53,250 nt of DNA, taken from assembly GCA_022763285.1 (NCBI GenBank), contig JALEHB010000140.1:1-53250 (forward strand), read 5' to 3'. This DNA is from Pseudomonadales bacterium. Its GTDB lineage: Bacteria; Pseudomonadota; Gammaproteobacteria; Pseudomonadales; Pseudohongiellaceae. A model generated the notes under the pieces. That model saw only the letters and a program-made list of their open reading frames with translations. It was not told the DNA's origin and did no database searches. Every line of letters begins with the position of its first letter. Within the stretch, counting starts at the first letter, position 1. Of the stretch, positions 35,102 to 44,287 are shown in pieces. The position numbers were made by a program, and so were the translations under genes.

Positions 35102-36376
35102 CTATTCGTCCGGGAAATAACGCAGCATATAGCTGTCGAAATTGACTGTGCTCAAGCGCAGGTCGATGTAGTAGCGGGCATTGCTGGTGGCACGGGCAAA
35201 ACCCACTTCGGTAAACAGGGGGTCCTGTTCCAGGCTTTGCAAAATTGCCTGGGGTGCCTCGCTGCTGCCCTGGATGCTGATCAGACCTTCACTGATTTCC
35301 AGCGAGGACAAACGCTCAGGTGCCAGCGCTTCCTGCAGGGTAAACAGTGCCTGGCGCACATTCTGGTCGGGAAAATCATTGAGCGGACCCCAGCGGTTTT
35401 CGAAGGCCACTACCCGGGCCTGGTTGGCCCTGGCGCTGGCCGCCATCTCCCGCTGCTGCTCCAGTTCTGCTGCCACCTGGCGAAACTGCAGGGACTGATA
35501 AAGAAAAGGAACCGCCGACAGCAAACCGGCAACAAGCAGCACCGCAGCGGCAGCAACAAGACGCTGCTTGCGCTCTTCCTGCTTGCGTGCCGCCAGGGCG
35601 CCGCGGGGGAAAAAGCTGTAGTGGATATTGGCCAGGGGATCGATTCGGCCCTGATAATCGGCGGCGCTGGCAAATTCTTCCCGCTTGCTGCTGGGCCGGC
35701 TCTGCAGTTCCTGTTGCCACTGCTCGACAAAAGCTTCCTGTTGCAGATCTATCTGGTCAAGCTGCAAGCACTGGGTAATAACTCCTTCCAGCAGGGACAG
35801 GGCTGTCGGGCCCTGTGGATCCTGATCAATCAGCCTGATCTCGCCCTTGTCACTATTGCTGTCCACCGCCAGCAGTCTCGGTTTGACCGCGGCAAGAAAC
35901 AGACCCTGATCTGCAAAAGCCTGATACAGGCTGTCCAGACGGGACTGCTCTATCCAGAGCCCGTAGTGACTATCCCCCAACTCGGTGGAATGACCATTAA
36001 TGGCAAGCTGCAGGGGTGCCTCGCAGGTGGGGAGCAGGTTTTCCTGCTGCAATTCCATGGCCGAGGCCAGGGTGTCAGGGCCGACACCGGGCAGAGCCTG
36101 ACTGGTGGCAAGGAACTCCCTGGGCGGCAACAGCAACAGCACGGCCTCATCTTCGGCCAGTTGTCCCAGCAGTTGCCGCGCTGCTGCGGCGATGGCTGTG
36201 GCGTCCTTGCTGTCCTGAAGCTGGCAGCTGTCGCCCGCAGGTGTGTGCAGGCTGCCGTCAAACAACAGCAGGCAGTGCTGAACCCGGGCCATGAGCTCCT
36301 GGCGGGCATTGCCGGCCAGCAATTTCTGCAGCCCGGGAGGGATGAGCCGGAGGATTTTCTGTGGAATCTGGGCCAT
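35102..36376 (-). CDS. gspL: T2SS inner-membrane protein GspL
   Basis: The 424-aa product has an actin-like cytoplasmic domain (about 1-240), one TM segment (AAAAVLLVAGLLSAVPFLYQSL, near 275) and a small periplasmic domain. It links GspE to GspM. It is the first gene of this operon, so the order L-M-E-F-D-G-H-I-J-K differs from the common C-D-E-F-G-H-I-J-K-L-M layout, and gspC is absent. Confidence 0.87.
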   Translation of the reverse strand: MAQIPQKILRLIPPGLQKLLAGNARQELMARVQHCLLLFDGSLHTPAGDSCQLQDSKDATAIAAAARQLLGQLAEDEAVLLLLPPREFLATSQALPGVGPDTLASAMELQQENLLPTCEAPLQLAINGHSTELGDSHYGLWIEQSRLDSLYQAFADQGLFLAAVKPRLLAVDSNSDKGEIRLIDQDPQGPTALSLLEGVITQCLQLDQIDLQQEAFVEQWQQELQSRPSSKREEFASAADYQGRIDPLANIHYSFFPRGALAARKQEERKQRLVAAAAVLLVAGLLSAVPFLYQSLQFRQVAAELEQQREMAASARANQARVVAFENRWGPLNDFPDQNVRQALFTLQEALAPERLSSLEISEGLISIQGSSEAPQAILQSLEQDPLFTEVGFARATSNARYYIDLRLSTVNFDSYMLRYFPDE

Positions 36377-36578
36377 GGTTGTTGAGCCCTGAATTTTCCG
36401 GGCGCGTTGTTATTCCTGTGATTCGCTCTTGTTGCTTGCCTGCAGGCCTGCCTGGCCAGCTGCAAGGAGGGTTTTCCCCAATACCGCGATTACTGTGCTG
36501 TTAAGACTGATTCAGGGGCAAAATAGTTCTAGCATCGGCAAAGCTTCTGCCTTCATGAATTTTTACGCAGGGGCAACG

Positions 36579-36614
36579 AAAAACCCCCGCCAGGGCTGTC
36601 CGGGCGGGGGTTTT
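36579..36614 (-). terminator. Rho-independent terminator of dsbA
   Basis: AAAACCCCCGCC (36580-36591) pairs with GGCGGGGGTTTT (36603-36614) around an 11-base loop; on the minus strand five T's follow the GC stem. It lies 36 bases past the dsbA stop. T's on the other strand mean it may also work in the plus direction, though no plus gene ends here. Confidence 0.88.
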
Positions 36615-36649
36615 GGGTTTTCTTGCCTGGCGGGGCTAAAGCAGGCTAA

Positions 36650-37306
36650 TCAGTCACCGGAGGCAGCCAGTGTGCTGCGCTCTTTCTCCACCAGAAACTT
36701 CACCACTTCCATCATTTCCTGCTGGGTGCGGACGTTTTCACCGGTAGTGATGAGGTATTTGCCATTCACCACCATATTCGGGGTGCTGCGAATCTGGTAG
36801 TCCTGCATGCGACGCTCGGCCTGATTGACCTTGGTGCGCACAGAAAAGGAGTTAAAAGTGGACTCAAAGTCCTCTTCGCTGATGCCATGTTCGGCAAACA
36901 GGGCGCCAATCTGACGCTCATTGGCCAGGCGATTGCCTTCCAGGTTGATGGCATTGAAGACCGGCTCATGCAGCTCATGCAGGGCATCCAGCGCCTCGGC
37001 AGTGTAATAGACCTGGGCATGAATCTTCATCAGTGCATTCCACATGGCGGGAAAACGCTGGAAATCCACGTATTCCGGGGCATTGGCCTCATAGTCGTTA
37101 ACCAGGGGCTCAAACCGGAAACAGTGGGAGCAGCCGTACCAGAAGACTTCCAGGACTTCGACCTTGGAGGGGTCATTGGTATTAACCGGGTTGTCCAGCA
37201 CGGTGTAGTGAGTGTCCGGCAGAAAGCGGTCAATTTGCCCATAACTGGACAAGGCCAGTGGCAGCAGGGCCAGTAAAAGCAGGGTTTGCAGGCTTCGTTT
37301 GATCAT
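36650..37306 (-). CDS. dsbA: Thiol:disulfide interchange protein DsbA
   Basis: This periplasmic oxidase inserts disulfides into exported proteins. The 218-aa product has a signal peptide (LLLLALLPLALSSYG), the active site FWYGCSHCFRFEP and the cis-Pro loop STPNMVV. The dipeptide between the cysteines is Ser-His where E. coli has Pro-His; the His that gives oxidising power is kept. It precedes no other gene on its strand. Position next to cytochrome c4 matches Pseudomonas. Confidence 0.93.
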   Translation of the reverse strand: MIKRSLQTLLLLALLPLALSSYGQIDRFLPDTHYTVLDNPVNTNDPSKVEVLEVFWYGCSHCFRFEPLVNDYEANAPEYVDFQRFPAMWNALMKIHAQVYYTAEALDALHELHEPVFNAINLEGNRLANERQIGALFAEHGISEEDFESTFNSFSVRTKVNQAERRMQDYQIRSTPNMVVNGKYLITTGENVRTQQEMMEVVKFLVEKERSTLAASGD

Positions 37307-37460
37307 TTTGCTACTCCATCGGGAATTCTGTGCGATTCTGGTAAAAAATTAGCATAGCCAAAATGAACGGGCTATGACCGGCGTTTCAGGAATAGACCCG
37401 TTGAGCGTGAAATTGTTTCCGATCAACGGGCCAGTACCAGACCGGCAGGCCGTTCGCGCC

Positions 37461-38072
37461 TTAATTCAGGCCCGAAACGTAGCTTGCCAGGGCCTCCAGT
37501 TCAGCATCGGTGAGGCGCTCAACCACGCCGCGCATCATGCTGTTGGTGTCGTTGGCGCGCTCGCCGGCCCGAAAGGCTTGCAGTTGCAGCAGGGTATACT
37601 CCGGATGCTGACCGCTCAGGGACGGAAAACCGGCCGGTCCATTGCCGGAACCATCGGGTGCATGGCAGGCAGAGCAGGCGGCAGCGCCGATTTCGGCATT
37701 ACCGGCTCGGTAGATTTGCTCACCCAGCTCCAGCACGGCCGGATCCGCACCTTCCAGAGTCACTTCCTGGGAAGCGTACCAGGCGGCGATATCGGCGATA
37801 TCCTGATCAGACAGGCTTGCTACCATGGCAGTCATGGTGGCGTTCTGACGGGCGCCGGACTTGTAGTCCTGTAATTGCTTGATCAGATAGCTGGCATTCT
37901 GACCGGCCAGTTTCGGGTTCATGGCCAGATCGCTGTTGCCGTCGGCACCGTGACAGGTGGCGCACAGGGCTGATTTGGCCTGGCCTGCAGCGGCATCGCC
38001 CTGAGCCAGCAGAATTTGCGGAGCAACGAGGCTGCAAGCAGCCAGAATTACAATACTTGCTAATTTGTTCAT
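37461..38072 (-). CDS. Dihaem cytochrome c4
   Basis: The product (203 aa from ATG 38072, with CCAGGAAAC upstream) has a signal peptide (IVILAACSLVAPQILLAQ) and two similar domains with CATCH and CSACH haem sites and methionine ligand regions (ATMTAMVASL and TNSMMRGV). It is a periplasmic electron carrier that in related bacteria feeds terminal oxidases; the oxidase at 46.5 kb is a plausible partner. Its own two domains resemble those fused to CoxB. Confidence 0.93.
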   Translation of the reverse strand: MNKLASIVILAACSLVAPQILLAQGDAAAGQAKSALCATCHGADGNSDLAMNPKLAGQNASYLIKQLQDYKSGARQNATMTAMVASLSDQDIADIAAWYASQEVTLEGADPAVLELGEQIYRAGNAEIGAAACSACHAPDGSGNGPAGFPSLSGQHPEYTLLQLQAFRAGERANDTNSMMRGVVERLTDAELEALASYVSGLN

Positions 38073-38268
38073 GGAGTTTCCTGGATACACTTCAGTTTCA
38101 CGACTACCGGCCGCTTAAGGCTTGATCGCCAGGCTATATCGGGTATTTGCCCCCACAGCCTGAATGCGGTCGCGGATTATAGCGTAAAACCCGGTACGAC
38201 TTCACGCGTCAAATCTGTAAAAATTAACCCCAAATCATGTCTTTAACAGGCTTTTCAGGCTTTCGAGT

Positions 38269-38925
38269 ATGAGTGATCACAGTCCCGAAACCCCGCCAGC
38301 GACAATCAACTTCCAGATTGCCCGCTTTGAGACCAGTGCTGCGCGCCTGCAGGAGTGCCCGACGGACAGCGCGGTGGAGGTGGCTTTCGCGGGGCGCTCC
38401 AATGCCGGCAAGTCCAGTGCCATCAACGCTATTACCGGCCAGAACCGCCTGGCCCGCATCAGTAAAACCCCCGGCCGTACCCAGCTGATCAACTTCTTTG
38501 CCCTCAATCCCGGTAGCTACCTGGTGGATCTGCCGGGCTATGGCTATGCCAAGGTTCCGCTGTCGGTGAAAGAGAAGTGGCAAAAAGAGCTGGAGGCTTA
38601 TCTGCGCCGACGCCAGCAACTGGCCGGGCTGGTGCTGCTGTCCGATATTCGCCATCCCCTGAAAGACTTTGACCGGATGATGATTGAGTGGGCCAGCCAG
38701 TCTGAATTGCCCTTGCTGCTGTTGCTTACCAAGGCCGACAAACTGAAACGGGGCGCCGCCAGTAATGCCCTGCTGAAGGTCAGGAAGGAGTTACAGGCCT
38801 ATCGGGACCTGAACGTAATCCTGTTCTCATCGGTGAATCATCAGGGCCTGGACGCGGCCCGCAAGCATCTCAGTGGCTGGCTGGCGGTGCCACCGGAGAC
38901 TGGCCTGGAGGAACCGGATGAGTAG
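38269..38925 (+). CDS. engB: Ribosome-biogenesis GTPase EngB/YihA
   Basis: The 218-aa product is an essential GTPase that helps assemble the large ribosomal subunit. GTPase motifs are visible: G1 [10 protein letters not shown]2 region SKTPGRTQ, G3 DLPGYGYA, G4 TKAD, and G5 FSSV. Length and order are standard for the family. Its place beside polA matches other gammaproteobacteria. Confidence 0.95.
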   Translation: MSDHSPETPPATINFQIARFETSAARLQECPTDSAVEVAFAGRSNAGKSSAINAITGQNRLARISKTPGRTQLINFFALNPGSYLVDLPGYGYAKVPLSVKEKWQKELEAYLRRRQQLAGLVLLSDIRHPLKDFDRMMIEWASQSELPLLLLLTKADKLKRGAASNALLKVRKELQAYRDLNVILFSSVNHQGLDAARKHLSGWLAVPPETGLEEPDE

Positions 38926-38977
38926 CTGCCACCGGCGTAATCGGAGATCAAACAGGCTGCATCAGGGTGGTAAAACC

Positions 38978-41719
38978 CTAATGTGCCTCTTCCCAGTTGT
39001 CACCACTGCCCACATCCACTACTAACGGTACATCCAGTGCAGCGGCAGTCACCATACGGAACTTCACGCCATCGGCCAGTAGCGGCAGATCCTGTTCACT
39101 GACTTCGAAAATCAGTTCGTCGTGCACCTGCAATACCATGCGGGCATCCAGATCGGTCTGTTCCAGCCAGTGGTGGATATCGATCATGGCGTGCTTGATG
39201 ATGTCCGCAGCCGAGCCCTGCATGGGCGCATTGATGGCGGTGCGCTGTGCCGCCCGCCGCAGCATGGCATTGCCGGCATGGATGTCGGGCAGATAAAGCC
39301 GTCGCCCGAAGATGGTTTCCACATAGCCTTTCTCATCCGCCAGGGCCCGGGTTTCGTCCATGAAGCTGCGCACGCCAGGGTATTTTTCAAAATAGCGGTC
39401 CACATATTCCTGGGCCTCACCGCGGGAGACTTTCAATTGATTGGCCAGTCCAAACGCTGACATGCCGTAAATCAATCCAAAATTGATGGCTTTGGCACTG
39501 CGGCGCTGATCGCGGCTGACCTTGTCCAGCGGGACATTGAACACATCGGCCGCGGTGGCCTTGTGCACATCCTCGTCACTGCGAAACGATTTTAACAGGC
39601 CCTCGTCCCTGGACAGATGCGCCATGATGCGCAGCTCCACCTGGGAGTAGTCTGCGGCCAGCAGCTTGTAACCGGGGGCCGGTACAAAGGCAGTGCGCAC
39701 CCGACGCCCTGCCTCGGAACGAATGGGAATATTCTGCAGGTTGGGATCGGTGGAAGAGAGCCTGCCGGTGGCGGCCACTGCCTGCTGAAAGGTGGAATGG
39801 ATACGGCCGGTGCGCTCGTTAACCTGCAGCGGCAACTTGTCGGTATAGGTGGATTTGAGTTTACTCAGACCACGGTATTCCAGAATCAGATGGGGCAGAT
39901 CATATTGTTCTGCCAGTTCCTGCAGCACCGGCTCAGCGGTTGAGGGCTGGCCGGTTTTGGTTTTTTTCAGTACCGGCAGTTCCAGTTTTTCATAGAGAAT
40001 GGCCTGTAGCTGCTTGGGTGAACCCAGATTGAACTCTTCCCCGGCCTCTGAAAAAACCTGTTCCTGCAGTTTGTCCAGTTGCTTTTCGATTGCCTTGCTC
40101 TGCTCGGCCAGGGTTTTCTTGTCTAGGCCAATACCATTGCGTTCGACGGTCTGCAGCACTTCTATCAGGGGCAGCTCATAGTATTGATACAGACCCAGTA
40201 GCTCGCCTTCCCCGGTAAGGGCTTTTTCCAGATAAAGACCCAGCCGCGAAATCGCATCGGCTTTTTTGGCGGCATAGTCTGCATAGTCAGCGATAGCCAC
40301 CTGGGCCGGGGTTTTCTTGTTGCGGCCCTTGCCCAGCATGGCATCGAGATCCGGCAGATCCAGTTCCAGATAGTAGCGGGAGATGTCCGGCAAGTGATGT
40401 TTGATGGCCACCGAATTGAGCACATAGGATGCCAGCAGCACATCTGATTTGAGTGGCTGCAGATCGATATCATGATTGGCCAACAGATGCCGGTCCAGCT
40501 TCAGGTCGTGGCCGACCTTGGTGATATTAGGGTCCTCAAAGATCGGCTTCAATGCCTCAAGCACCTGCTGTACACCGAGTTGTTCAGAATCGTCTTCCAC
40601 ATGGGCGAGGGGAATATAACTGGCCTTGCCGGGCTGGATACTGACCGAAAGGCCAAATATCTGGGCTTCCATAAAATGCCCTGGGTCTGACTCCAGGCAA
40701 AAAGCAAACCGCTTCGCCGCAGACAGCTCCTCACACAGGGTTTTGAAGGCTTTTTCATCGCTGACGGTGCTGTATTCCACGTCCTCAGGCGCCACCACAT
40801 GCTCATCTTCAGCCTCGCTGGCAATACTGGCAATAGGCTCGGCATCAGCACTTGCCGTGATGCCTTTTTCCTCAAGCTCCTTGATCCAGGTCTTGAATTC
40901 CATAGTGGAAAACAGATCATGCAGCGCCTGCTCGTCTTCTTCATCCCGGGTCAACTCCGAGATTTTGAATTCCAGTTCAACATCACATTTGATAGTGGCC
41001 AGCTCATAGGAAAGCTCCAGCAGTTCGATATTGTCACGCAAGCGCTCGCCTATCTTGCCACCGATGGAATCGGCGTTGTCGATAATGCCTTGCATGGAGC
41101 CATATTCATTCAGCCATTTCACCGCGGTCTTGGGGCCGACTCCGGGAACCCCGGGAATATTGTCTGACTTGTCCCCCATTAGCGCCAGGTAGTCCACTAT
41201 TCGCTCTGGCGGGACACCAAATTTGTTGACCACACCGTCTTCATCCAACACCTCATTGCTCATGGTGTTGACCAAAGTGACATGCTCATTCACCAGTTGC
41301 GCGAGGTCCTTGTCACCGGTGGAAATCAGTGATGGCACCCCCTGCTGACTGGCCTGGCGTGCCAGGGTACCAATAACATCGTCGGCTTCCACTCCCTCGA
41401 CTATCAACAGTGGCAAACCCATGGCCCGGATAATCTGGTGAATGGGCTCTATCTGGCTGCGCAGTTCATCCGGCATGGGCGGGCGATGGGCCTTGTATTC
41501 GGCATAGATATCACTGCGAAAGGTTTTGCCCTTGGCGTCAAACACCACCGCGATATTGCTGTCGCCATGGGACTTGATGAGAGCGCGGATCATATTGATT
41601 ACGCCCTTTACCGCGCCGGTCGGCTGACCGCGGCTGGACACCAGTGGTGGCAGGGCATGGAAGGCTCTGAACAGATAGGAGGAACCATCCACCAGAACCA
41701 GTTCTTTCATTTTGGCCAT
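38978..41719 (-). CDS. polA: DNA polymerase I, proofreading site apparently lost
   Basis: The 913-aa product has the 5'-nuclease domain (VDGSSYLFRAFHAL, GDKDLAQLV, GDKSDNIPGVPGVGPKTA), a 3'-5' exonuclease-like domain (about 310-500) and the polymerase domain (LLAADYSQVELRIMAHLS, RRSAKAINFGLIYGMS, LQVHDELIFEV). In the exonuclease-like domain the motif I Asp-x-Glu is Cys-Leu-Glu (FAFCLESD, near 341) and the motif III Tyr-x3-Asp is YAAKK (near 485); only the motif II Asp remains (GHDLKLD). Proofreading is therefore probably absent, while polymerase and 5'-nuclease look intact. znuA is upstream on the same strand. Confidence 0.95.
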   Translation of the reverse strand: MAKMKELVLVDGSSYLFRAFHALPPLVSSRGQPTGAVKGVINMIRALIKSHGDSNIAVVFDAKGKTFRSDIYAEYKAHRPPMPDELRSQIEPIHQIIRAMGLPLLIVEGVEADDVIGTLARQASQQGVPSLISTGDKDLAQLVNEHVTLVNTMSNEVLDEDGVVNKFGVPPERIVDYLALMGDKSDNIPGVPGVGPKTAVKWLNEYGSMQGIIDNADSIGGKIGERLRDNIELLELSYELATIKCDVELEFKISELTRDEEDEQALHDLFSTMEFKTWIKELEEKGITASADAEPIASIASEAEDEHVVAPEDVEYSTVSDEKAFKTLCEELSAAKRFAFCLESDPGHFMEAQIFGLSVSIQPGKASYIPLAHVEDDSEQLGVQQVLEALKPIFEDPNITKVGHDLKLDRHLLANHDIDLQPLKSDVLLASYVLNSVAIKHHLPDISRYYLELDLPDLDAMLGKGRNKKTPAQVAIADYADYAAKKADAISRLGLYLEKALTGEGELLGLYQYYELPLIEVLQTVERNGIGLDKKTLAEQSKAIEKQLDKLQEQVFSEAGEEFNLGSPKQLQAILYEKLELPVLKKTKTGQPSTAEPVLQELAEQYDLPHLILEYRGLSKLKSTYTDKLPLQVNERTGRIHSTFQQAVAATGRLSSTDPNLQNIPIRSEAGRRVRTAFVPAPGYKLLAADYSQVELRIMAHLSRDEGLLKSFRSDEDVHKATAADVFNVPLDKVSRDQRRSAKAINFGLIYGMSAFGLANQLKVSRGEAQEYVDRYFEKYPGVRSFMDETRALADEKGYVETIFGRRLYLPDIHAGNAMLRRAAQRTAINAPMQGSAADIIKHAMIDIHHWLEQTDLDARMVLQVHDELIFEVSEQDLPLLADGVKFRMVTAAALDVPLVVDVGSGDNWEEAH

Positions 41720-41731
41720 GAAAATTCCGTC

Positions 41732-42607
41732 TTAGTTGATTGATTGGCAACTTGCGTACGCGCGGGCTATGGATTCCAGCAAACGGGTATAGGCCTGTGC
41801 GCTATCTGCAATACCATAGCCCAGAGGATCGATCTCCACGGTTGGCAATGGATTGTCCTGCAACAGGGTTTGCAGCAAAGCCTCGTTGTGATCACTCTCC
41901 AGCAGCAGACAATCCGGCTCTGTGCTTTGCAGTGCATTACGGACCGCCAGAGTCTCGCGCATGCCGGGCGAGAGTTCCGGGTTGTGAACCAGATCCAGCA
42001 CATGACTGGCATCAAAATGTGATTCAAAATACTGATAGGCATTGTGATAAACCGCAATGGACGGTCTGTTTTCCAGGGCCAGTTGTTGGCGAATCTCTGC
42101 CTTGCTGGTTTCAATGCCGCGGTTAAAGCTGTCCAGGTTTTGCCGATATCTTCCTCCATTGTCCGGATCGAGAGATTCCAGCAATTCAGCGACGGCGGCG
42201 GCCACCAGCAGGGCATTATCGGGTTCCAGCCAATAGTGGGGGTCTGTTTCACCGTCTTCATGCTGCAGAATAATCACTGAGTCCAGTGCCAGGGCTGTTA
42301 CGCTTTTTGCGGCGATATTCTCCCGTGAGAAATAATCGGCCAGTTCTGGCTCTGTCTCCGGGCCGGACCAGATCAACAGATCGGCCGCTTCCAGGTTCAG
42401 GCGGTCACTGGGGGTCAGAGTGAAATGATGGGGTGAATCATTAATGTCGATGACACTTTCGATAGTGGCTTCATCACCAGCGATGGCCCGGGCAATGAAT
42501 TGCAGCGGTCGAATCGTGGTAACGATATCCGGCTGGGCCATGGCCTGGGCCGGGAACATAGAAGTAAGAGACAGTAAAATAGCGAGGAAAGGCGTGGTGG
42601 CCCGCAT
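41732..42607 (-). CDS. znuA: Zinc ABC transporter substrate-binding protein ZnuA
   Basis: The product (291 aa from ATG 42607) has a signal peptide (RATTPFLAILLSLTSMFPAQAMA) and zinc ligands in SPHHF, DPHYWL and AVYHNAYQYF. The His-rich loop of longer ZnuA proteins is very short here (LQHEDGETDPHYW). It delivers zinc to ZnuBC, encoded divergently. A longer start at 42646 is possible. Confidence 0.88.
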   Translation of the reverse strand: MRATTPFLAILLSLTSMFPAQAMAQPDIVTTIRPLQFIARAIAGDEATIESVIDINDSPHHFTLTPSDRLNLEAADLLIWSGPETEPELADYFSRENIAAKSVTALALDSVIILQHEDGETDPHYWLEPDNALLVAAAVAELLESLDPDNGGRYRQNLDSFNRGIETSKAEIRQQLALENRPSIAVYHNAYQYFESHFDASHVLDLVHNPELSPGMRETLAVRNALQSTEPDCLLLESDHNEALLQTLLQDNPLPTVEIDPLGYGIADSAQAYTRLLESIARAYASCQSIN

Positions 42608-42707
42608 AGAGGAAGTCCGGGTTTCAGTGTTTAACGGCTGTGACATGATATACCATTGTCAGCCCTGCTCCTAAACCGGGCAAAGCTAACACAGCGAGAT
42701 TTTTCAC

Positions 42708-43469
42708 TTGATCGACAGCCAACAATCCCAGGTTCTTATCGCCGCCCGGGACATCAGTAAAGACTTTGCCGAGCGCAAGGTGCTGCAGAACGTCAGCCTG
42801 GAATTAACCCCCGGCAAGGCAGTAACGCTGATAGGTCCCAATGGTGCCGGCAAGACCACACTGGTGCGAATCCTGCTGGGATTGCTGCAGCCCGACGCTG
42901 GCCGTATCGAGCGTCGTAGCGATTTGCGTATTGGCTATATGCCCCAGCGCCTGGCATTGCAGGCAACCCTGCCCCTGACCGTCGATCGCTTTCTGAAACT
43001 GGCCAACAAGCGGCAGGGCAGCAGTATTGCCGCCACCCTGCAACTGCTCAACATCGAACATCTCGCCGCCCAGCAAATGATTTCCATTTCCGGGGGCGAA
43101 CTACAACGGGTACTACTGGCTCGGGCCCTGTTGCAGGAACCGCAGTTACTGGTCCTTGATGAGCCCGCCCAGGGTGTTGACCTGAACGGTCAGGCTGAAC
43201 TCTATCAACTCATTGGCCGCATTCGTGCCGAACGCGGTTGCGCGGTGCTGATGATTTCCCATGACCTTCAACTGGTGATGTCCACCACCGACGAAGTCAT
43301 TTGTCTTAATCACCATGTCTGCTGTCATGGCGAGCCGGAGCAGGTGAGTACAGACCCTGCGTTTCTCGATCTTTTTGGCCCCAACCTGTCACCGGGGCTG
43401 GCTCTCTATACCCATCATCACAATCACGAACACGATATTGCCGGCGAAGTGAAACCCCCAGAATCATGA
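42708..43469 (+). CDS. znuC: Zinc ABC transporter ATPase ZnuC
   Basis: The 253-aa product has Walker A GPNGAGKTTLVR, signature SISGGELQRVLLARAL, Walker B LLVLDEPAQGVD and the switch His region MISHDLQLV. The C-terminus holds a His-rich tail (HHHNHEHD), usual for zinc transport. The start is TTG at 42708, because no in-frame ATG gives the normal N-terminus. Confidence 0.92.
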   Translation: MIDSQQSQVLIAARDISKDFAERKVLQNVSLELTPGKAVTLIGPNGAGKTTLVRILLGLLQPDAGRIERRSDLRIGYMPQRLALQATLPLTVDRFLKLANKRQGSSIAATLQLLNIEHLAAQQMISISGGELQRVLLARALLQEPQLLVLDEPAQGVDLNGQAELYQLIGRIRAERGCAVLMISHDLQLVMSTTDEVICLNHHVCCHGEPEQVSTDPAFLDLFGPNLSPGLALYTHHHNHEHDIAGEVKPPES

Positions 43470-44287
43470 ATATCTCGTTTTTTGATTTGCTGGCCGCCGA
43501 TTTTTTCCAGTACGCCGTTTTGGCCGGTGTATCTCTGGCGCTTATCGCCGGGCCACTGGGCTCCTTTGTGGTATGGCGCCGGATGTCCTATTTTGGTGAC
43601 ACACTGGCCCACTCTGCATTACTGGGCATCGCCATTGGCCTGATCTCCGGCGCCAATCCCCAACTCAGCATTATCATCAGTTGCCTGTTGCTGGGCCTGT
43701 TGTTAACGGTTCTCGAGCGCCGACCTTCGCTGTCTTCCGATACCCTGCTTGGCATTCTGGCCCATAGCTCCCTGGCCCTGGGGGTTCTGGTGCTGTCTCT
43801 GACCCGCTCCCAGCGAGTGAATCTCGAGTCCTATCTGTTTGGTGAATTGCTCACTGTCGCCGCTGGCGACCTGATCTGGATACTGCTGGTGGTGCTGATT
43901 GTGGTTTTGCTGCTGTGGCGCTTCTGGAATCAGCTTCTCTCTCTTACCGTGCACGCTGAACTGGCGGAAATAGAAGGAGTGGCGGTTCAGCGCCTGAAAC
44001 TGATGCTGGTGATCATGCTGGCCATGACAGTGGCGGTGTCCATGAAGATCGTCGGCGTATTGTTGATTACCTCTCTGCTGATAATTCCCGCCGCTGCCGC
44101 CCGAAGCCTGGCCCGCACTCCTGAGCAAATGGCGGTTTACGCCAGCCTGCTGGGTGTGTTTTCAGTCTGCTGTGGAGTGATTGGCGCTTTTTATCTGGAC
44201 ACGCCGGTGGGGCCAAGTATTGTGGTGGTGGCGGCGCTACTGTTTTTCCTGCTTAATTTTACGCCTTTGGGGCGGCGTGGCATCTAG
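43466..44287 (+). CDS. znuB: Zinc ABC transporter permease ZnuB
   Basis: The 273-aa inner-membrane protein belongs to the ABC-3 family, with about eight TM segments and FGDTLAHSALLGIAIG near residue 50 as the typical motif. Its ATG overlaps the znuC stop. With ZnuA and ZnuC it forms the high-affinity zinc uptake system. Confidence 0.93.
   Translation: MNISFFDLLAADFFQYAVLAGVSLALIAGPLGSFVVWRRMSYFGDTLAHSALLGIAIGLISGANPQLSIIISCLLLGLLLTVLERRPSLSSDTLLGILAHSSLALGVLVLSLTRSQRVNLESYLFGELLTVAAGDLIWILLVVLIVVLLLWRFWNQLLSLTVHAELAEIEGVAVQRLKLMLVIMLAMTVAVSMKIVGVLLITSLLIIPAAAARSLARTPEQMAVYASLLGVFSVCCGVIGAFYLDTPVGPSIVVVAALLFFLLNFTPLGRRGI

Noticed and set aside
33233-36385. Long plus-strand frames opposite gspE and gspL
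   Set aside because: They mirror well-supported T2SS genes and lack any domain.
37397-37430. Inverted repeat CCCGTTGA/TCAACGGG after the cytochrome c4 gene
   Set aside because: The loop is 18 bases and no T-run follows on either strand, so a terminator call is not supported.
42641-42661. TGACA...TGTCA element between znuA and znuC as a Zur operator
   Set aside because: Only the outer five bases pair and the centre does not fit the Zur consensus I know; too weak to list.
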